Shown here piece after piece: positions 16,225 through 24,258 of a stretch of 27,007 nt of DNA. Made by a program: the position numbers and the translations under genes. The stretch is from Phocaeicola_A sp963624095 (GTDB lineage: Bacteria; Bacteroidota; Bacteroidia; Bacteroidales; Bacteroidaceae). The notes under the pieces are model-generated. The model was given only the letters and a program-made list of their open reading frames with translations, was not told the DNA's origin and did not search any database. Position 1 is the stretch's first letter; the number at the start of each line of letters is the position of its first letter. The stretch covers positions 1 to 27,007 of the forward strand of contig CAVFNZ010000021.1 in NCBI GenBank assembly GCA_963624095.1, in the 5' to 3' direction.

Positions 16225-18036
16225 TCAGTCCGCGTACATCCTGTCAATCTCCTTCGCATAGTTCTGATAGAGCACCTGGCGACGGATTTTCAGCGTGTTG
16301 GTCAGCTCGCCCCGCTTCATGCTGAAAGGCTCGGGCAACAACGTGAACCGCTTCACCTGTTCGTAGTGCGCCAGCTGTTGCTGCAGCGTGTCGATGCGGT
16401 CCTTGAAGAGCTCGATGACGGCCTCCTGCTGAAGCAAGTCCGGGAGGTCGCGGAAGGCGATGTGCCGACTTGCGGCGTACTCCTCCACCAGTTTGTAGTT
16501 GGGGATAATCAGTGCCGACACGAACTTGCGCTGGTCGGCGATGACCGCTATCTGGTCGATGTAGCGGTCCACCACCAGTTTGCTCTCTATGGCCTGCGGA
16601 GCGATATACTTGCCGTTGGAGGTCTTGAAGAGGTCTTTCAACCGGTCGGTAAGGAAAAGGATGTCTCCCCGCAGACAACCCATGTCGCCCGTATGGAACC
16701 AGCCGTCGGCATCGATAGCCTGTCGGGTAACAGCCTCTTTCTTGTAGTAGCCCTTGGTGATGGTCTTTCCGCGCAGCAGAATCTCGCCGTTGTCGCCTAT
16801 CTTCACCTCCACACCGGGCATCACCCGACCTACCGAACCGATGACATAGTGGGGCAGGTCGTCGCACGACACCGTGGCGGTGGACTCCGTCAGTCCGTAG
16901 CCCGCCACCATGTTGATGCCGACCGAATGGACAAACTCCTCCACGGCTTGTGGAATGGCGGCACCCGCTGTCGGGAAGAAGTTGCCGTTCTCGATGCCTA
17001 TCGTGGTCTTCAGGAGTTGGTAGGCTGTCTTCTCGTAGAACTTGTATTTCAGGGTCAGCCACATGGGCGGCTCCTTGCCGATGCGCTTGTATTCGAGGTT
17101 GTAGGCGCGACCCACCTTCACGGCATCCTCAAACAGCCAGCGTTTCATGCCGTTGGCGGTGTGTATCTGTTCCAGCACCCCGTCATAGACCTTCTCCCAA
17201 AAGCGGGGAACGGCGCACATGCAGGTAGGATGTATCTCCTTGATGGTCTTCTGGATGTCCACGGGACGGAGGTTGACACAGATTTCGCACCCTACCACGA
17301 GGCAATAGTAAATCCACGCCTTCTCGAAGATGTGCGTCAGCGGGAGGAAATTCATGATGACATCCTTGTCGGTCAGGTTGGTTAGGCGAATCCGGTGGAT
17401 GCGGAAAGCCTCGTTGTAACAGGAGTGGTGGAGCATCACGCCCTTGGACTCGCCCGTCGTGCCGGAGGTGTAGAGGATATTGGCCAAATCGTCCGTGGTA
17501 GCTCCCGCCGCCCGTCGTTCCACCTCAGCCAGCTTCTCGCCCGACGCATCCAGCTTCAGGAAGTCGGAGAAGAAAACGGAAACGCAATCCTCGGGATTGC
17601 GCTGAACGGCAGGGTCGAAGATAACGACCTTCTGCAACGAGGGACAGAGGCTATGGATGCGGTAAGCCACGTCGTACTGATATTGTTCGCCTACGAACAG
17701 GTAGCGGATGGAAGCGTCGTTGACGATATACCGCACCTGGTCTTCGGAGCTGGTGGCGTAGAGCGGAATGGTGACCGCCCGGTTGGCGAAGGCCGCAAAG
17801 TCCATGTAGAGACACTCGGGCTTGTTCTGTGAGAAGATTCCTATATTTTCCTGTACTTCCACGCCCAACGCGTAGAGCGCGCAGGCGGCCTTGTCGATAA
17901 CGTTCGAGAACTGCCGCCAAGTGACAGGTATCCATTGTTCGTTCTGGTAATCACGGTAACGAAGAGCCACACGTTCTTCATACTTGTCGGCTTGCCGCCG
18001 GATAAGCGCGGTTAATTGAGGAGTATTACCCATCAT
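16225..18036 (-). CDS. Long-chain fatty acid-CoA ligase (AMP-binding)
   Basis: 603 residues from the ATG at 18036 (a second ATG follows at once; a further in-frame upstream start would lie across the -7 element and is unlikely). The enzyme adenylates a fatty acid and transfers it to CoA. The ANL-superfamily motifs are in order: the phosphate-binding loop ILYTSGTTGESKG (187-199), the GYGLTESTA adenine/acyl motif, the hinge-side DGWFHTGDMG and RLKDLFKTSNGKYIAP, which is typical of the long-chain (FAA/FadD15) branch. No signal peptide; probably membrane-associated in the cytoplasm. It stands alone on the minus strand, divergent from argE, with the palindromic repeat forming the intergenic region and supplying its -7 element. 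Confidence 0.92.
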   Translation of the reverse strand: MMGNTPQLTALIRRQADKYEERVALRYRDYQNEQWIPVTWRQFSNVIDKAACALYALGVEVQENIGIFSQNKPECLYMDFAAFANRAVTIPLYATSSEDQVRYIVNDASIRYLFVGEQYQYDVAYRIHSLCPSLQKVVIFDPAVQRNPEDCVSVFFSDFLKLDASGEKLAEVERRAAGATTDDLANILYTSGTTGESKGVMLHHSCYNEAFRIHRIRLTNLTDKDVIMNFLPLTHIFEKAWIYYCLVVGCEICVNLRPVDIQKTIKEIHPTCMCAVPRFWEKVYDGVLEQIHTANGMKRWLFEDAVKVGRAYNLEYKRIGKEPPMWLTLKYKFYEKTAYQLLKTTIGIENGNFFPTAGAAIPQAVEEFVHSVGINMVAGYGLTESTATVSCDDLPHYVIGSVGRVMPGVEVKIGDNGEILLRGKTITKGYYKKEAVTRQAIDADGWFHTGDMGCLRGDILFLTDRLKDLFKTSNGKYIAPQAIESKLVVDRYIDQIAVIADQRKFVSALIIPNYKLVEEYAASRHIAFRDLPDLLQQEAVIELFKDRIDTLQQQLAHYEQVKRFTLLPEPFSMKRGELTNTLKIRRQVLYQNYAKEIDRMYAD

Positions 18037-18055
18037 CGTTGTTTTAAATTCGGTA

Positions 18056-18063
18056 CAAAGATA
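18056..18063 (-). promoter_or_regulatory. -7 element (TATCTTTG) for the acyl-CoA ligase gene
   Basis: TATCTTTG on the minus strand, 19 bases before the start codon. It forms the outer end of the palindromic repeat 18056-18126. Confidence 0.55.
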
Positions 18064-18126
18064 GTACAAATCGAATGCAGAATATCAAGCTTGCTTGAAA
18101 TATTATGCTGAGATGCAGTCTATCTT
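18056..18126. repeat. Palindromic intergenic repeat, copy A
   Basis: 71 bases that match 26833-26902 with about nine differences and one indel. It is an imperfect palindrome: AAGATAG at one end and CTATCTT at the other, with AAGCTT near the centre. It fills the space between the divergent acyl-CoA ligase and argE genes. It contains no gene. Confidence 0.75.
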
Positions 18127-18139
18127 CCCCTTTTCTCCG

Positions 18140-18147
18140 TACATTTG
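18140..18147 (+). promoter_or_regulatory. argE: -7 element (TACATTTG) for argE
   Basis: TACATTTG fits TAnnTTTG and lies 22 bases before the argE start codon at 18170, just outside the palindromic repeat. Confidence 0.5.
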
Positions 18148-18169
18148 CCGTAAATTAAGCGTAGAAAGG

Positions 18170-19237
18170 ATGATGACAGACATAGAAGAGCTGACCGGTG
18201 AAGCGGTGCGCTTGCTGAAAGCGTTGATTCAGACCCCCTCCGTAAGCCGGGAGGAAGAGGAAGCGGCCAATGTGCTGCAGGAGTTTATCGAGGAGAGTGG
18301 CGTACTGACCAACCGGAAGGGCAACAATGTGTGGTGCGTCAGTCCGATGTTCAACCTCAACCGCCCCACCATCTTGCTGAATTCGCACATCGACACCGTG
18401 AAGCCGGTAGCCGGATGGATGAAGAAGCCCTTTGAACCCACCGAGATTAACGGGAAGTTGTATGGATTGGGGAGCAACGATGCGGGTGCCAGCGTCGTGT
18501 CGCTGTTCCAGGTCTTCAAGGAGCTCTGCAAGAGCGAGCAGGCGTATAACCTTATCTTCCTGGCTTCCTGCGAGGAAGAGGTGTCCGGCAAGAATGGCAT
18601 TGAGAGCGTCTTGCCTATCCTCCCGCCTGTCACGATGGCCGTGGTGGGCGAACCCACGGAGATGCAGCCCGCCATTGCGGAGAAGGGACTGATGGTGCTG
18701 GACGTGACGGCTTACGGCAAGTCGGGACACGCCGCACGGGAAGAGGGGGACAACGCCATCTACAAGACGCTGGCGGACATCGAATGGTTTCGGGACTATC
18801 GGTTCGACAAGGTTTCGGACCTGCTGGGACCCGTGAAGATGAGCGTCACGCAAATCAATGCCGGCACGCAACACAATGTGGTGCCCGACCGCTGCACCTT
18901 CGTGGTGGACATCCGCAGCAACGAGCTCTACTCCAACGAGGAGCTTTTCGACCTCATCCGGCAGCACATCCGGTGCGAAGCGCAGGCGCGGTCGTTCCGA
19001 CTGAACTCGTCACGCATCGACGTGTCGCATCCCTTCGTGCAGCGTGCCGTGGCACTCGGACGCATTCCGTTCGGCTCGCCCACCCTGTCGGACCAGGCGT
19101 TGATGCCCTTCCCGTCGGTCAAGATAGGACCGGGACGTTCGTCACGCTCCCACACGGCGGACGAGTATATCGTGCTCCGTGAAATAAGCGAGGCCATCGA
19201 ACTCTATCTGAAGCTGTTGGACGGTCTGAAAATCTGA
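18170..19237 (+). CDS. argE: M20 metallohydrolase, ArgE-type (N-acyl-ornithine/citrulline deacylase)
   Basis: 355 residues from the ATG at 18170; AGAAAGG just before it makes the tandem ATG pair at 18170/18173 the likely start. M20 zinc ligands and catalytic residues are visible: His73 and Asp75 in SHIDTVKP, Asp104 in GSNDAG, Glu135-Glu136 in CEEEVSG, Glu161 in GEPTE, and His328 in RSHTADE; the dimerisation lid lies between about 175 and 285. Length and sequence resemble what I remember of the Bacteroides protein annotated as acetylornithine deacetylase. In Bacteroides arginine synthesis is known to use N-succinyl intermediates, so desuccinylation of N-succinylcitrulline is the likeliest reaction. 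No other arg gene is next to it. A dipeptidase or DapE-like activity is the alternative. Confidence 0.85.
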   Translation: MMTDIEELTGEAVRLLKALIQTPSVSREEEEAANVLQEFIEESGVLTNRKGNNVWCVSPMFNLNRPTILLNSHIDTVKPVAGWMKKPFEPTEINGKLYGLGSNDAGASVVSLFQVFKELCKSEQAYNLIFLASCEEEVSGKNGIESVLPILPPVTMAVVGEPTEMQPAIAEKGLMVLDVTAYGKSGHAAREEGDNAIYKTLADIEWFRDYRFDKVSDLLGPVKMSVTQINAGTQHNVVPDRCTFVVDIRSNELYSNEELFDLIRQHIRCEAQARSFRLNSSRIDVSHPFVQRAVALGRIPFGSPTLSDQALMPFPSVKIGPGRSSRSHTADEYIVLREISEAIELYLKLLDGLKI

Positions 19238-19253
19238 CAAGGAGATTCCGTAA

Positions 19254-19676
19254 TCAATCGTCCGCGTGGGGAAGGCGACTCTTCCAGTACCACTTCTTCC
19301 ACGCGAACGACCGGCGCATCACCGGATAGGCCGCGTCGTCGTGGTTCGAACGAGCCTCGTAGTCGAACGCGGAGTGACCTTTCGCCTTGTATTCGAGCCA
19401 ATAGAGGATGTGGTACATGAGGAACGGCAGAACCGCGAAGAACGGAGAGACGAACACGCAAAGGACTGCGGCGGGTATGACAGAGACCCAAAAGCACTCG
19501 GAGTACTGCTGACGGTGTATTTTCATCTCCAGAGAAGTGCTCATGGAGAGGAAATTGGATGCCGTAGTGAATGAGATACCGAGCAGGGTAATGTAACCCT
19601 TCTCTTTCTTCTTTTTTCCTCGAAGAATAAACTTTGCCAAGCGACTATTGTAGACGATCATACCTTTATTTTTCAT
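19254..19676 (-). CDS. Small membrane protein with degenerate HExxH-like motif
   Basis: 140 residues from the ATG at 19676 (alternatives: 19718, 14 residues longer, and 19661, 5 shorter, the last preceded by AAAGG). Around residue 50 the sequence reads LEMKIHRQQYSE, then two hydrophobic helices (about 63-95), then LYWLEYKAKGHSAFDYEARSNHDD. This order recalls a family of small Bacteroidales membrane proteins, as I remember it, with HExxHxxQ, a membrane hairpin and a later Glu. Here the first His is Leu, so a zinc protease activity seems lost. It is convergent with argE and has its own promoter, with a G9 tract upstream of the -33 position. Function unknown. Confidence 0.65.
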   Translation of the reverse strand: MKNKGMIVYNSRLAKFILRGKKKKEKGYITLLGISFTTASNFLSMSTSLEMKIHRQQYSECFWVSVIPAAVLCVFVSPFFAVLPFLMYHILYWLEYKAKGHSAFDYEARSNHDDAAYPVMRRSFAWKKWYWKSRLPHADD

Positions 19677-19741
19677 GTAAGCGACACCCGCCTCGCTAAC
19701 CACTGAACAGGGATGCATAGCGAATGTCAAAATAATGGCGA

Positions 19742-19749
19742 CAAAGGTA
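19742..19749 (-). promoter_or_regulatory. -7 element (TACCTTTG) for the small membrane protein gene
   Basis: TACCTTTG on the minus strand fits TAnnTTTG. CTTG at 19771-19768, 18 bases upstream, could be the -33 box. Confidence 0.5.
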
Positions 19750-19776
19750 TAACATTATTTTAAGTATCAAGCATTA

Positions 19777-19785
19777 CCCCCCCCC
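19777..19785. repeat. Homopolymer tract, nine C (G9 on the minus strand)
   Basis: Nine consecutive C residues in the gap between the EnvC-like gene end and the promoter at 19742-19749, five bases upstream of the candidate -33 box. A tract of this length can slip in replication. Confidence 0.8.
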
Positions 19786-19841
19786 GCCGTTTATCTTATT
19801 TTCACATATTTAACTGTGCGAAAGGTTTTCATGCATCGTTC

Positions 19842-21113
19842 CTATCGGTCCAACCACACTTCGGGGTTCAGCTTGGTAGTCTCCTTGCGAAGCTGGAAGT
19901 GGAGCACGGTGTTGCCCGTCGCGTCGGTGCTGACGGTACCAATGGTCTGCTTGGTGTCAACGTGCTGGCCGCGCTTGACGGAGGCAGACGCCAGGTTGCA
20001 GTAGACGGAGATGTACTGACCGTGGCGGACAAGGACATTGGCCATGCCGTTGTACTGGAAGACGGCGGACACCTCGCCGGAGAAGATGGCACGCGCCTTG
20101 GCTCCTCTCTGGCCTTTGATGTCGATACCCTTGTTGTCCAACTTCACGTATTTGAGTCCCGCCACCTCGTGCGTGCCGTAATGGCTCACGATGAGGTACG
20201 GACCGGTGATGGGGGGCGGCAGCTTGCCGCGGTTCTTCTCGAAGGTGCCGGAGAGCTTACGGTCGCTCACGTTCATCTCGTAGGCATCCATCTTGCCCGG
20301 TTTGCCCTTGCCGGCACCGCCCGTCTTTGTGCCGCCTTTCTTGGTCGTACCTGCGGTGGCATTCCCCTGCTCGCGCTTCCTTGCGGCAGCCAGTTCCTGT
20401 TCTATCAACCGGTCTATCCGGTTGTTGAGTTGCTGAGCCTCTCTGCGCTTGCGCGCTATCTCGTTCTGCAAGCCCTTCTGTTTCTTCTGCAAGTTGGAGA
20501 CCAACGTACGCTGCTGTTTCTCCTGTTCCTGCAGCTTCTCCTGTTCCTCCTCTTTCAGGGAGAGCAGTTTGGTCTTTTCCCTCCGCGCCCGTTCCTGCTC
20601 TTTCTTCTTCTTGTTGAGCTGTTCCTGTTTCTTCATCACCTCTTCGCCTTGTATGCGTTGGTAGGTGGCGTACTCGCGCACATAGCGCAGCCGGCGGAAG
20701 GTCTGGCTCAGCGTCTGGGCGGAGAAGATAAACATCAGCTTCTCCTGTATGGAGCGGTTCTTATAAAGGTATTTGACGGAGGCTTCGTACTTGTTCTTGT
20801 TTTCCTTCAACTCCCTCTTCAGTTTGTTGAGTTGCTTCTGCAAGCGGTATATCTCGTTGTTCATGGTCTTCACGTCACGTTCTATCTGCCCAATCAGTTT
20901 CTTGCGGGTGGAGATTTGGCTGGTGAGGAGCGACAGGTCGTTGAGCTGGCTCTTCACGTCCTTCTTGGTGGAGAGCAGCAATGACTCTGAACGGGAGATG
21001 TCCTCCTGCAACTCGCCCCGCCTCTCTTCCAGTTCCTTGATGGTCTTGTTGGTCTGGGCGGGAAGCAGGTTAAGCGACAGCAGAGCGACAATCAGCAGCA
21101 GTATCCGTTTCAT
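19842..21113 (-). CDS. EnvC-like murein hydrolase activator (degenerate LytM/M23 domain)
   Basis: 423 residues. Signal peptide to about Ala19-Gln20; a long coiled coil from about 22 to 245 with heavy Lys/Glu/Gln content; a Gly/Thr/Lys-rich linker (about 250-275); and a LytM (peptidase M23) domain from about 300 to 423. In active M23 enzymes the zinc site uses His of HxGID, Asp, and the second His of HLHFE. Here the first is Asn328 (NKGID), Asp331 is kept, YAHL is YCNL (Asn373) and HLHF is VLHF (Val403, His405 kept). The site is therefore incomplete, as in EnvC, which activates cell-separation amidases without cutting peptidoglycan. It is last in the dut/TPR/DUF4292 operon, 2 bases after the DUF4292 stop codon. 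The partner amidase is not in the window. Confidence 0.9.
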   Translation of the reverse strand: MKRILLLIVALLSLNLLPAQTNKTIKELEERRGELQEDISRSESLLLSTKKDVKSQLNDLSLLTSQISTRKKLIGQIERDVKTMNNEIYRLQKQLNKLKRELKENKNKYEASVKYLYKNRSIQEKLMFIFSAQTLSQTFRRLRYVREYATYQRIQGEEVMKKQEQLNKKKKEQERARREKTKLLSLKEEEQEKLQEQEKQQRTLVSNLQKKQKGLQNEIARKRREAQQLNNRIDRLIEQELAAARKREQGNATAGTTKKGGTKTGGAGKGKPGKMDAYEMNVSDRKLSGTFEKNRGKLPPPITGPYLIVSHYGTHEVAGLKYVKLDNKGIDIKGQRGAKARAIFSGEVSAVFQYNGMANVLVRHGQYISVYCNLASASVKRGQHVDTKQTIGTVSTDATGNTVLHFQLRKETTKLNPEVWLDR

Positions 21114-21115
21114 GG

Positions 21116-21943
21116 CTATAGTTTCAATAAGAGTTTAAGCAGCTCATCGGTGGTCACTTGCCGGTAGCGGCCGGAGACTTTCGTACGGGTCTCCCAGTCG
21201 GCGTCGGCGCGCACGTTGCTCAGTCGCAACGTGACGGTAGCAGGGCGTTTCAGTCCTTCAAGGTCTATCCGCATCTTTCCGGGGAACGGCTTCGTTTCCA
21301 CCGGAGTGAACTCCTCATAGTTCCAGTTGAGCTGATAGGGCGGAACGGCACTTATCTCGGTCTTCCGCAGGAGGCCGTCCGTCAGCGACGTGAAGAAGCG
21401 GGTGGAGAACAGGCGGGTCGACTTGCCCGTCAGCACGGCCTGGTCGGTCTCCTTGGTCACGCGGAAGGCTTTGCTCTCCTCCGCCGTCACCGGGGTGCCG
21501 CCGGGGAGGAAGAGTTCGTTCCAGAACAGGGCCTGCAGGGTGTAGAAGTTGACACCCGCCTCGTGGAGGAAGTCCAGGTCGGCGTACGAGACCCGCACAT
21601 ATTGCTTGTTGACGCGGTCCACCACCAACACCTCATCGGCGGTAAACTCGATGCGGGCAGCCTCCATCAGCCCGAAAGCGACCAACGAGAGTTGTATCAC
21701 ATCGTTGCGTTTCATGCGGAGATTGCCGCCCAACGAGAGCTGTTTGCCGTTGGCATCCAGGACGAACTTCATCTTTCCCGTGAGAGACTCACACGTCAGG
21801 GCGTTGTCTATCACTCCGGAGACGAACGCGGCACCTTCGGCACCGCTCAGGCTACCGGAAGTGAGACCGCTCTTGGTCGTCCTGCACGACACCAAGAGGA
21901 GGACGCACAACCCCATCCAACCATATTTCATGAACGACTTCAT
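21116..21943 (-). CDS. DUF4292 family lipoprotein
   Basis: 275 residues from the ATG at 21943, which overlaps the TPR gene stop codon as ATGA; this and the lipoprotein signal it opens decide the start. The lipobox is LLVSC (Cys20). The mature protein shows a run of antiparallel beta-type segments ('LTGKMKFVLDANGKQLSLGG', then 'NLRMKRNDVIQLSLV'), suggesting a LolA/LolB-like half-barrel; this fold guess is mine and unproven. It belongs by resemblance to DUF4292, function unknown. Position between a TPR lipoprotein and an EnvC-like activator, with overlapping or 2-base junctions, argues for a shared envelope role. Confidence 0.8.
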   Translation of the reverse strand: MKSFMKYGWMGLCVLLLVSCRTTKSGLTSGSLSGAEGAAFVSGVIDNALTCESLTGKMKFVLDANGKQLSLGGNLRMKRNDVIQLSLVAFGLMEAARIEFTADEVLVVDRVNKQYVRVSYADLDFLHEAGVNFYTLQALFWNELFLPGGTPVTAEESKAFRVTKETDQAVLTGKSTRLFSTRFFTSLTDGLLRKTEISAVPPYQLNWNYEEFTPVETKPFPGKMRIDLEGLKRPATVTLRLSNVRADADWETRTKVSGRYRQVTTDELLKLLLKL

Positions 21944-23709
21944 TCCGCGATATATCTTTTTAGTTTTATCTTCTTTTCCAACGTCCTCGACACATGGGTC
22001 AAGGCGGCCGCCCGTCGCCAGTATTCGAGCGCGGCCTCCTTCTCGCCGCAATGGTAATAGATGTCGCCGCAATGCTCCAGCACCACCGAGCTATCGTCGC
22101 CCGCCCCGTTCTTGATGGCCTCGTCGATGTAGACGCGCGCCTCGGAGTAACGGCCTTTCTCGAAGAGTATCCAGGCGTAGGTGTCGAGGTAGGTGCCGTT
22201 GTTGGGCTCCGCCTTCACGGCGCGGTAGCTCATCTCTTCGGCCTTGTCGAGCTGTCGCTTCTCCAATGAGAGGTAATAGGCGTAGTTGTTGAGGGCACTG
22301 GTGCTGGCGGGGTTATAGACCAGGCTGGAGTCGTACGCCGCGAAAGCCTTCTCCTTCTCGCCCTCCAGGTGATAGATGTCTCCCGAGATTTCATAGAATT
22401 GGGAGATGAGTTTCTTGTCGCTCTCCGGGGTCGCCTGCTTCAGTCCCCTTTGGAATGTCAACAGGGCCTGTATCTTCCGGTCCGACTGGTAATAGGAGAC
22501 TCCCAGGTAGTAGTAGAACTCCAGTATGTCGGGGTTATAGTCCAGGGCAGGGCGACAGATGCGGATGGCCTCGTTGTAGTCGTCCTTCTGCACGGCATAG
22601 CGGAGCAGCTCCAGCCGGGCGGCGGTGTTGTCGGGCTCGATGGAGAGGATGTGGTTCAGCACCGGCTTCAGCACCGACTCGTCCATCCGCTTGGAGAGGA
22701 GATACTGCACGCAGAGCATGCTCAAGTCGGCCTTGTCGGTCTCCTGCGCCATCAGTTGGCGGAAGAACGACATCACTTTCGTGGTGTCTTGCTTGGCCTG
22801 TTCGGCCCGGATAATCGCCAGGCGCATCATCTCCAGCTTGGCGGAGGTTTCCAGCTTCGGGTTGAGCAGCACGGTATCCATCTGGTTGCGGTAGAGCGAG
22901 TCCTGTCCGCTCTTATCGTAGTAGGAGGCCAGCAGGAGCTGCGCCAGGGTATTGTCCGGCTCTTCGCGGAGCATGGACTGCACGATGGTGTAAGCCTCAT
23001 CGAGCTTGCCGTTTTCGAGGTAGGCATTGCCCAACAGGGATTGGTAGTGCAGGTCGTTGGGGTACTCCTTCACCAGGCTCTCTATCTCCGCAAAGGCTTT
23101 TTCCTTGTCACCGAGGTTTTGGTACATGCGGAACTTCTCCATGCTAATCTGCTCCGACTTGCCCTCTTTCACTTCCAAGCGGTCCAGGGCGTTCACCACG
23201 TCGGCATAGCGTTCCTCGCGTCCGTACAGGTCCACCAGGACAACCAGTGCTTCGCTGTTCTTGGGGAACTGCTCGGCTATCCGCTCGTACGCCTCTATGG
23301 CTTTGGCGGTGAGGCCGCGCCGCTGATAGAACGCCGCCAGGCTCTGCCTGTACCAAAGGTTGTCGGGCGACAGGGCGACGGCCTTCTCCAACAGCACCTG
23401 CGCCTCATCGGGCTGGTTCAGGTAGAGGCGGAAGTGGGCCAGCTCATAGAGCACCACGGCGGAGCTGGGCTGCAGTTCGAGGCACCGGTTGTAGAGTTCA
23501 TAGGCGGTGTCGTACTCGCCCTTCTGCTTCACGCGGGTCGCTTCGAGGAAGAGGTAGTCGAACTTCCGCTGCGCTTCGTCCGTAAGCACCGTCTGCCGTT
23601 GCACGCCGCCCCTCTCCTTCCGCACGGATGTCCGGGAAGAACCGCAGGCCGCGCACAACAGCGCAAGGGCCATCAGGCAACCGCTCCACCAACTGTATCT
23701 TCGCGTCAT
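21940..23709 (-). CDS. TPR-repeat lipoprotein
   Basis: 589 residues from the ATG at 23709, chosen because it opens a lipoprotein signal peptide (lipobox LCAAC, Cys22) four bases after the dut stop codon. About a dozen tetratricopeptide repeats fill the protein from near 45 to 580; several are canonical, e.g. 'AYELYNRCLELQPSSAVVLYEL', 'AIEAYERIAEQFPKNSEAL' and 'AFAAYDSSLVYNPASTSAL'. TPR solenoids bind other proteins; anchored at the outer membrane this one would act as a scaffold in the periplasm. Translation is coupled to the DUF4292 gene through an ATGA overlap. No catalytic domain is seen. Confidence 0.85.
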   Translation of the reverse strand: MTRRYSWWSGCLMALALLCAACGSSRTSVRKERGGVQRQTVLTDEAQRKFDYLFLEATRVKQKGEYDTAYELYNRCLELQPSSAVVLYELAHFRLYLNQPDEAQVLLEKAVALSPDNLWYRQSLAAFYQRRGLTAKAIEAYERIAEQFPKNSEALVVLVDLYGREERYADVVNALDRLEVKEGKSEQISMEKFRMYQNLGDKEKAFAEIESLVKEYPNDLHYQSLLGNAYLENGKLDEAYTIVQSMLREEPDNTLAQLLLASYYDKSGQDSLYRNQMDTVLLNPKLETSAKLEMMRLAIIRAEQAKQDTTKVMSFFRQLMAQETDKADLSMLCVQYLLSKRMDESVLKPVLNHILSIEPDNTAARLELLRYAVQKDDYNEAIRICRPALDYNPDILEFYYYLGVSYYQSDRKIQALLTFQRGLKQATPESDKKLISQFYEISGDIYHLEGEKEKAFAAYDSSLVYNPASTSALNNYAYYLSLEKRQLDKAEEMSYRAVKAEPNNGTYLDTYAWILFEKGRYSEARVYIDEAIKNGAGDDSSVVLEHCGDIYYHCGEKEAALEYWRRAAALTHVSRTLEKKIKLKRYIAE

Positions 23710-23713
23710 CTTC

Positions 23714-24148
23714 TTATTGTTTACCGGTGTGGCCGAATCCGCCCGCACCGCGTTCAGTCTCTTCAAGTATCTCCACTTCGTTCCACTCCGCCTGTTCGTG
23801 ACGGGCAATCACCATCTGGGCGATGCGCTCCCCGTCTTCTATCACGAAATCCTCGTTGGAGAGGTTGACGAGTATCACCCCCACCTCGCCCCGATAGTCG
23901 GCATCGATGGTGCCGGGCGTGTTGAGTACGGTAACTCCCTTCTTCAGGGCCAGTCCGCTACGCGGGCGAACCTGCGCCTCGTAACCTGCGGGCAAGGCCA
24001 TGAAAAGTCCCGTGGGCACCAGGCAACGCTGCAAGGGTTTCAGCACGATGGGTTCACTCAGGTTGGCACGCAAATCCACGCCCGCCGACTGCGCCGTAGC
24101 GTACTGCGGCAGGGGGTGTTTCGACCTATTGATTACTTTTATTTCCAT
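23714..24148 (-). CDS. dut: dUTP diphosphatase
   Basis: 144 residues, normal for trimeric dUTPases. It hydrolyses dUTP to dUMP and pyrophosphate, which keeps uracil out of DNA and supplies thymidylate synthesis. All five motifs are present: AGVDLRA (23-29), PRSGLA, NTPGTIDADYRGE with the catalytic Asp, GERIAQMVI, and the C-terminal arm RGAGGFGHTG with the Phe that stacks on uracil. It is the first gene of a four-gene operon with envelope proteins and is divergent from the porin gene. The promoter is not certain; the best candidate is an imperfect element (TATTTTCG) at 24176-24169. Confidence 0.96.
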   Translation of the reverse strand: MEIKVINRSKHPLPQYATAQSAGVDLRANLSEPIVLKPLQRCLVPTGLFMALPAGYEAQVRPRSGLALKKGVTVLNTPGTIDADYRGEVGVILVNLSNEDFVIEDGERIAQMVIARHEQAEWNEVEILEETERGAGGFGHTGKQ

Positions 24149-24229
24149 ATTCTTACGCTAAGATGATGCGAAAATAAACATTTTCACCTACACACGCCGT
24201 AAGAATTAGGCTATTTTAATTGATAAACG

Positions 24230-24237
24230 TACCTTTG
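24230..24237 (+). promoter_or_regulatory. -7 element (TACCTTTG) for the porin gene
   Basis: TACCTTTG fits TAnnTTTG and lies 21 bases before the start codon at 24259, in the 110-base divergent gap with dut. Confidence 0.55.
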
Positions 24238-24258
24238 CAGCTCCAAATAGGAACAGCC

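Noticed and set aside
21940..23808. Longer N-terminus for the TPR protein, starting inside dut.
   Set aside because: The extension would precede a perfect lipoprotein signal peptide and overlap dut by about 95 bases.
24169..24176. TATTTTCG on the minus strand as the dut promoter.
   Set aside because: It differs from TAnnTTTG at one position and has no supporting -33 box; kept only as a remark under dut.
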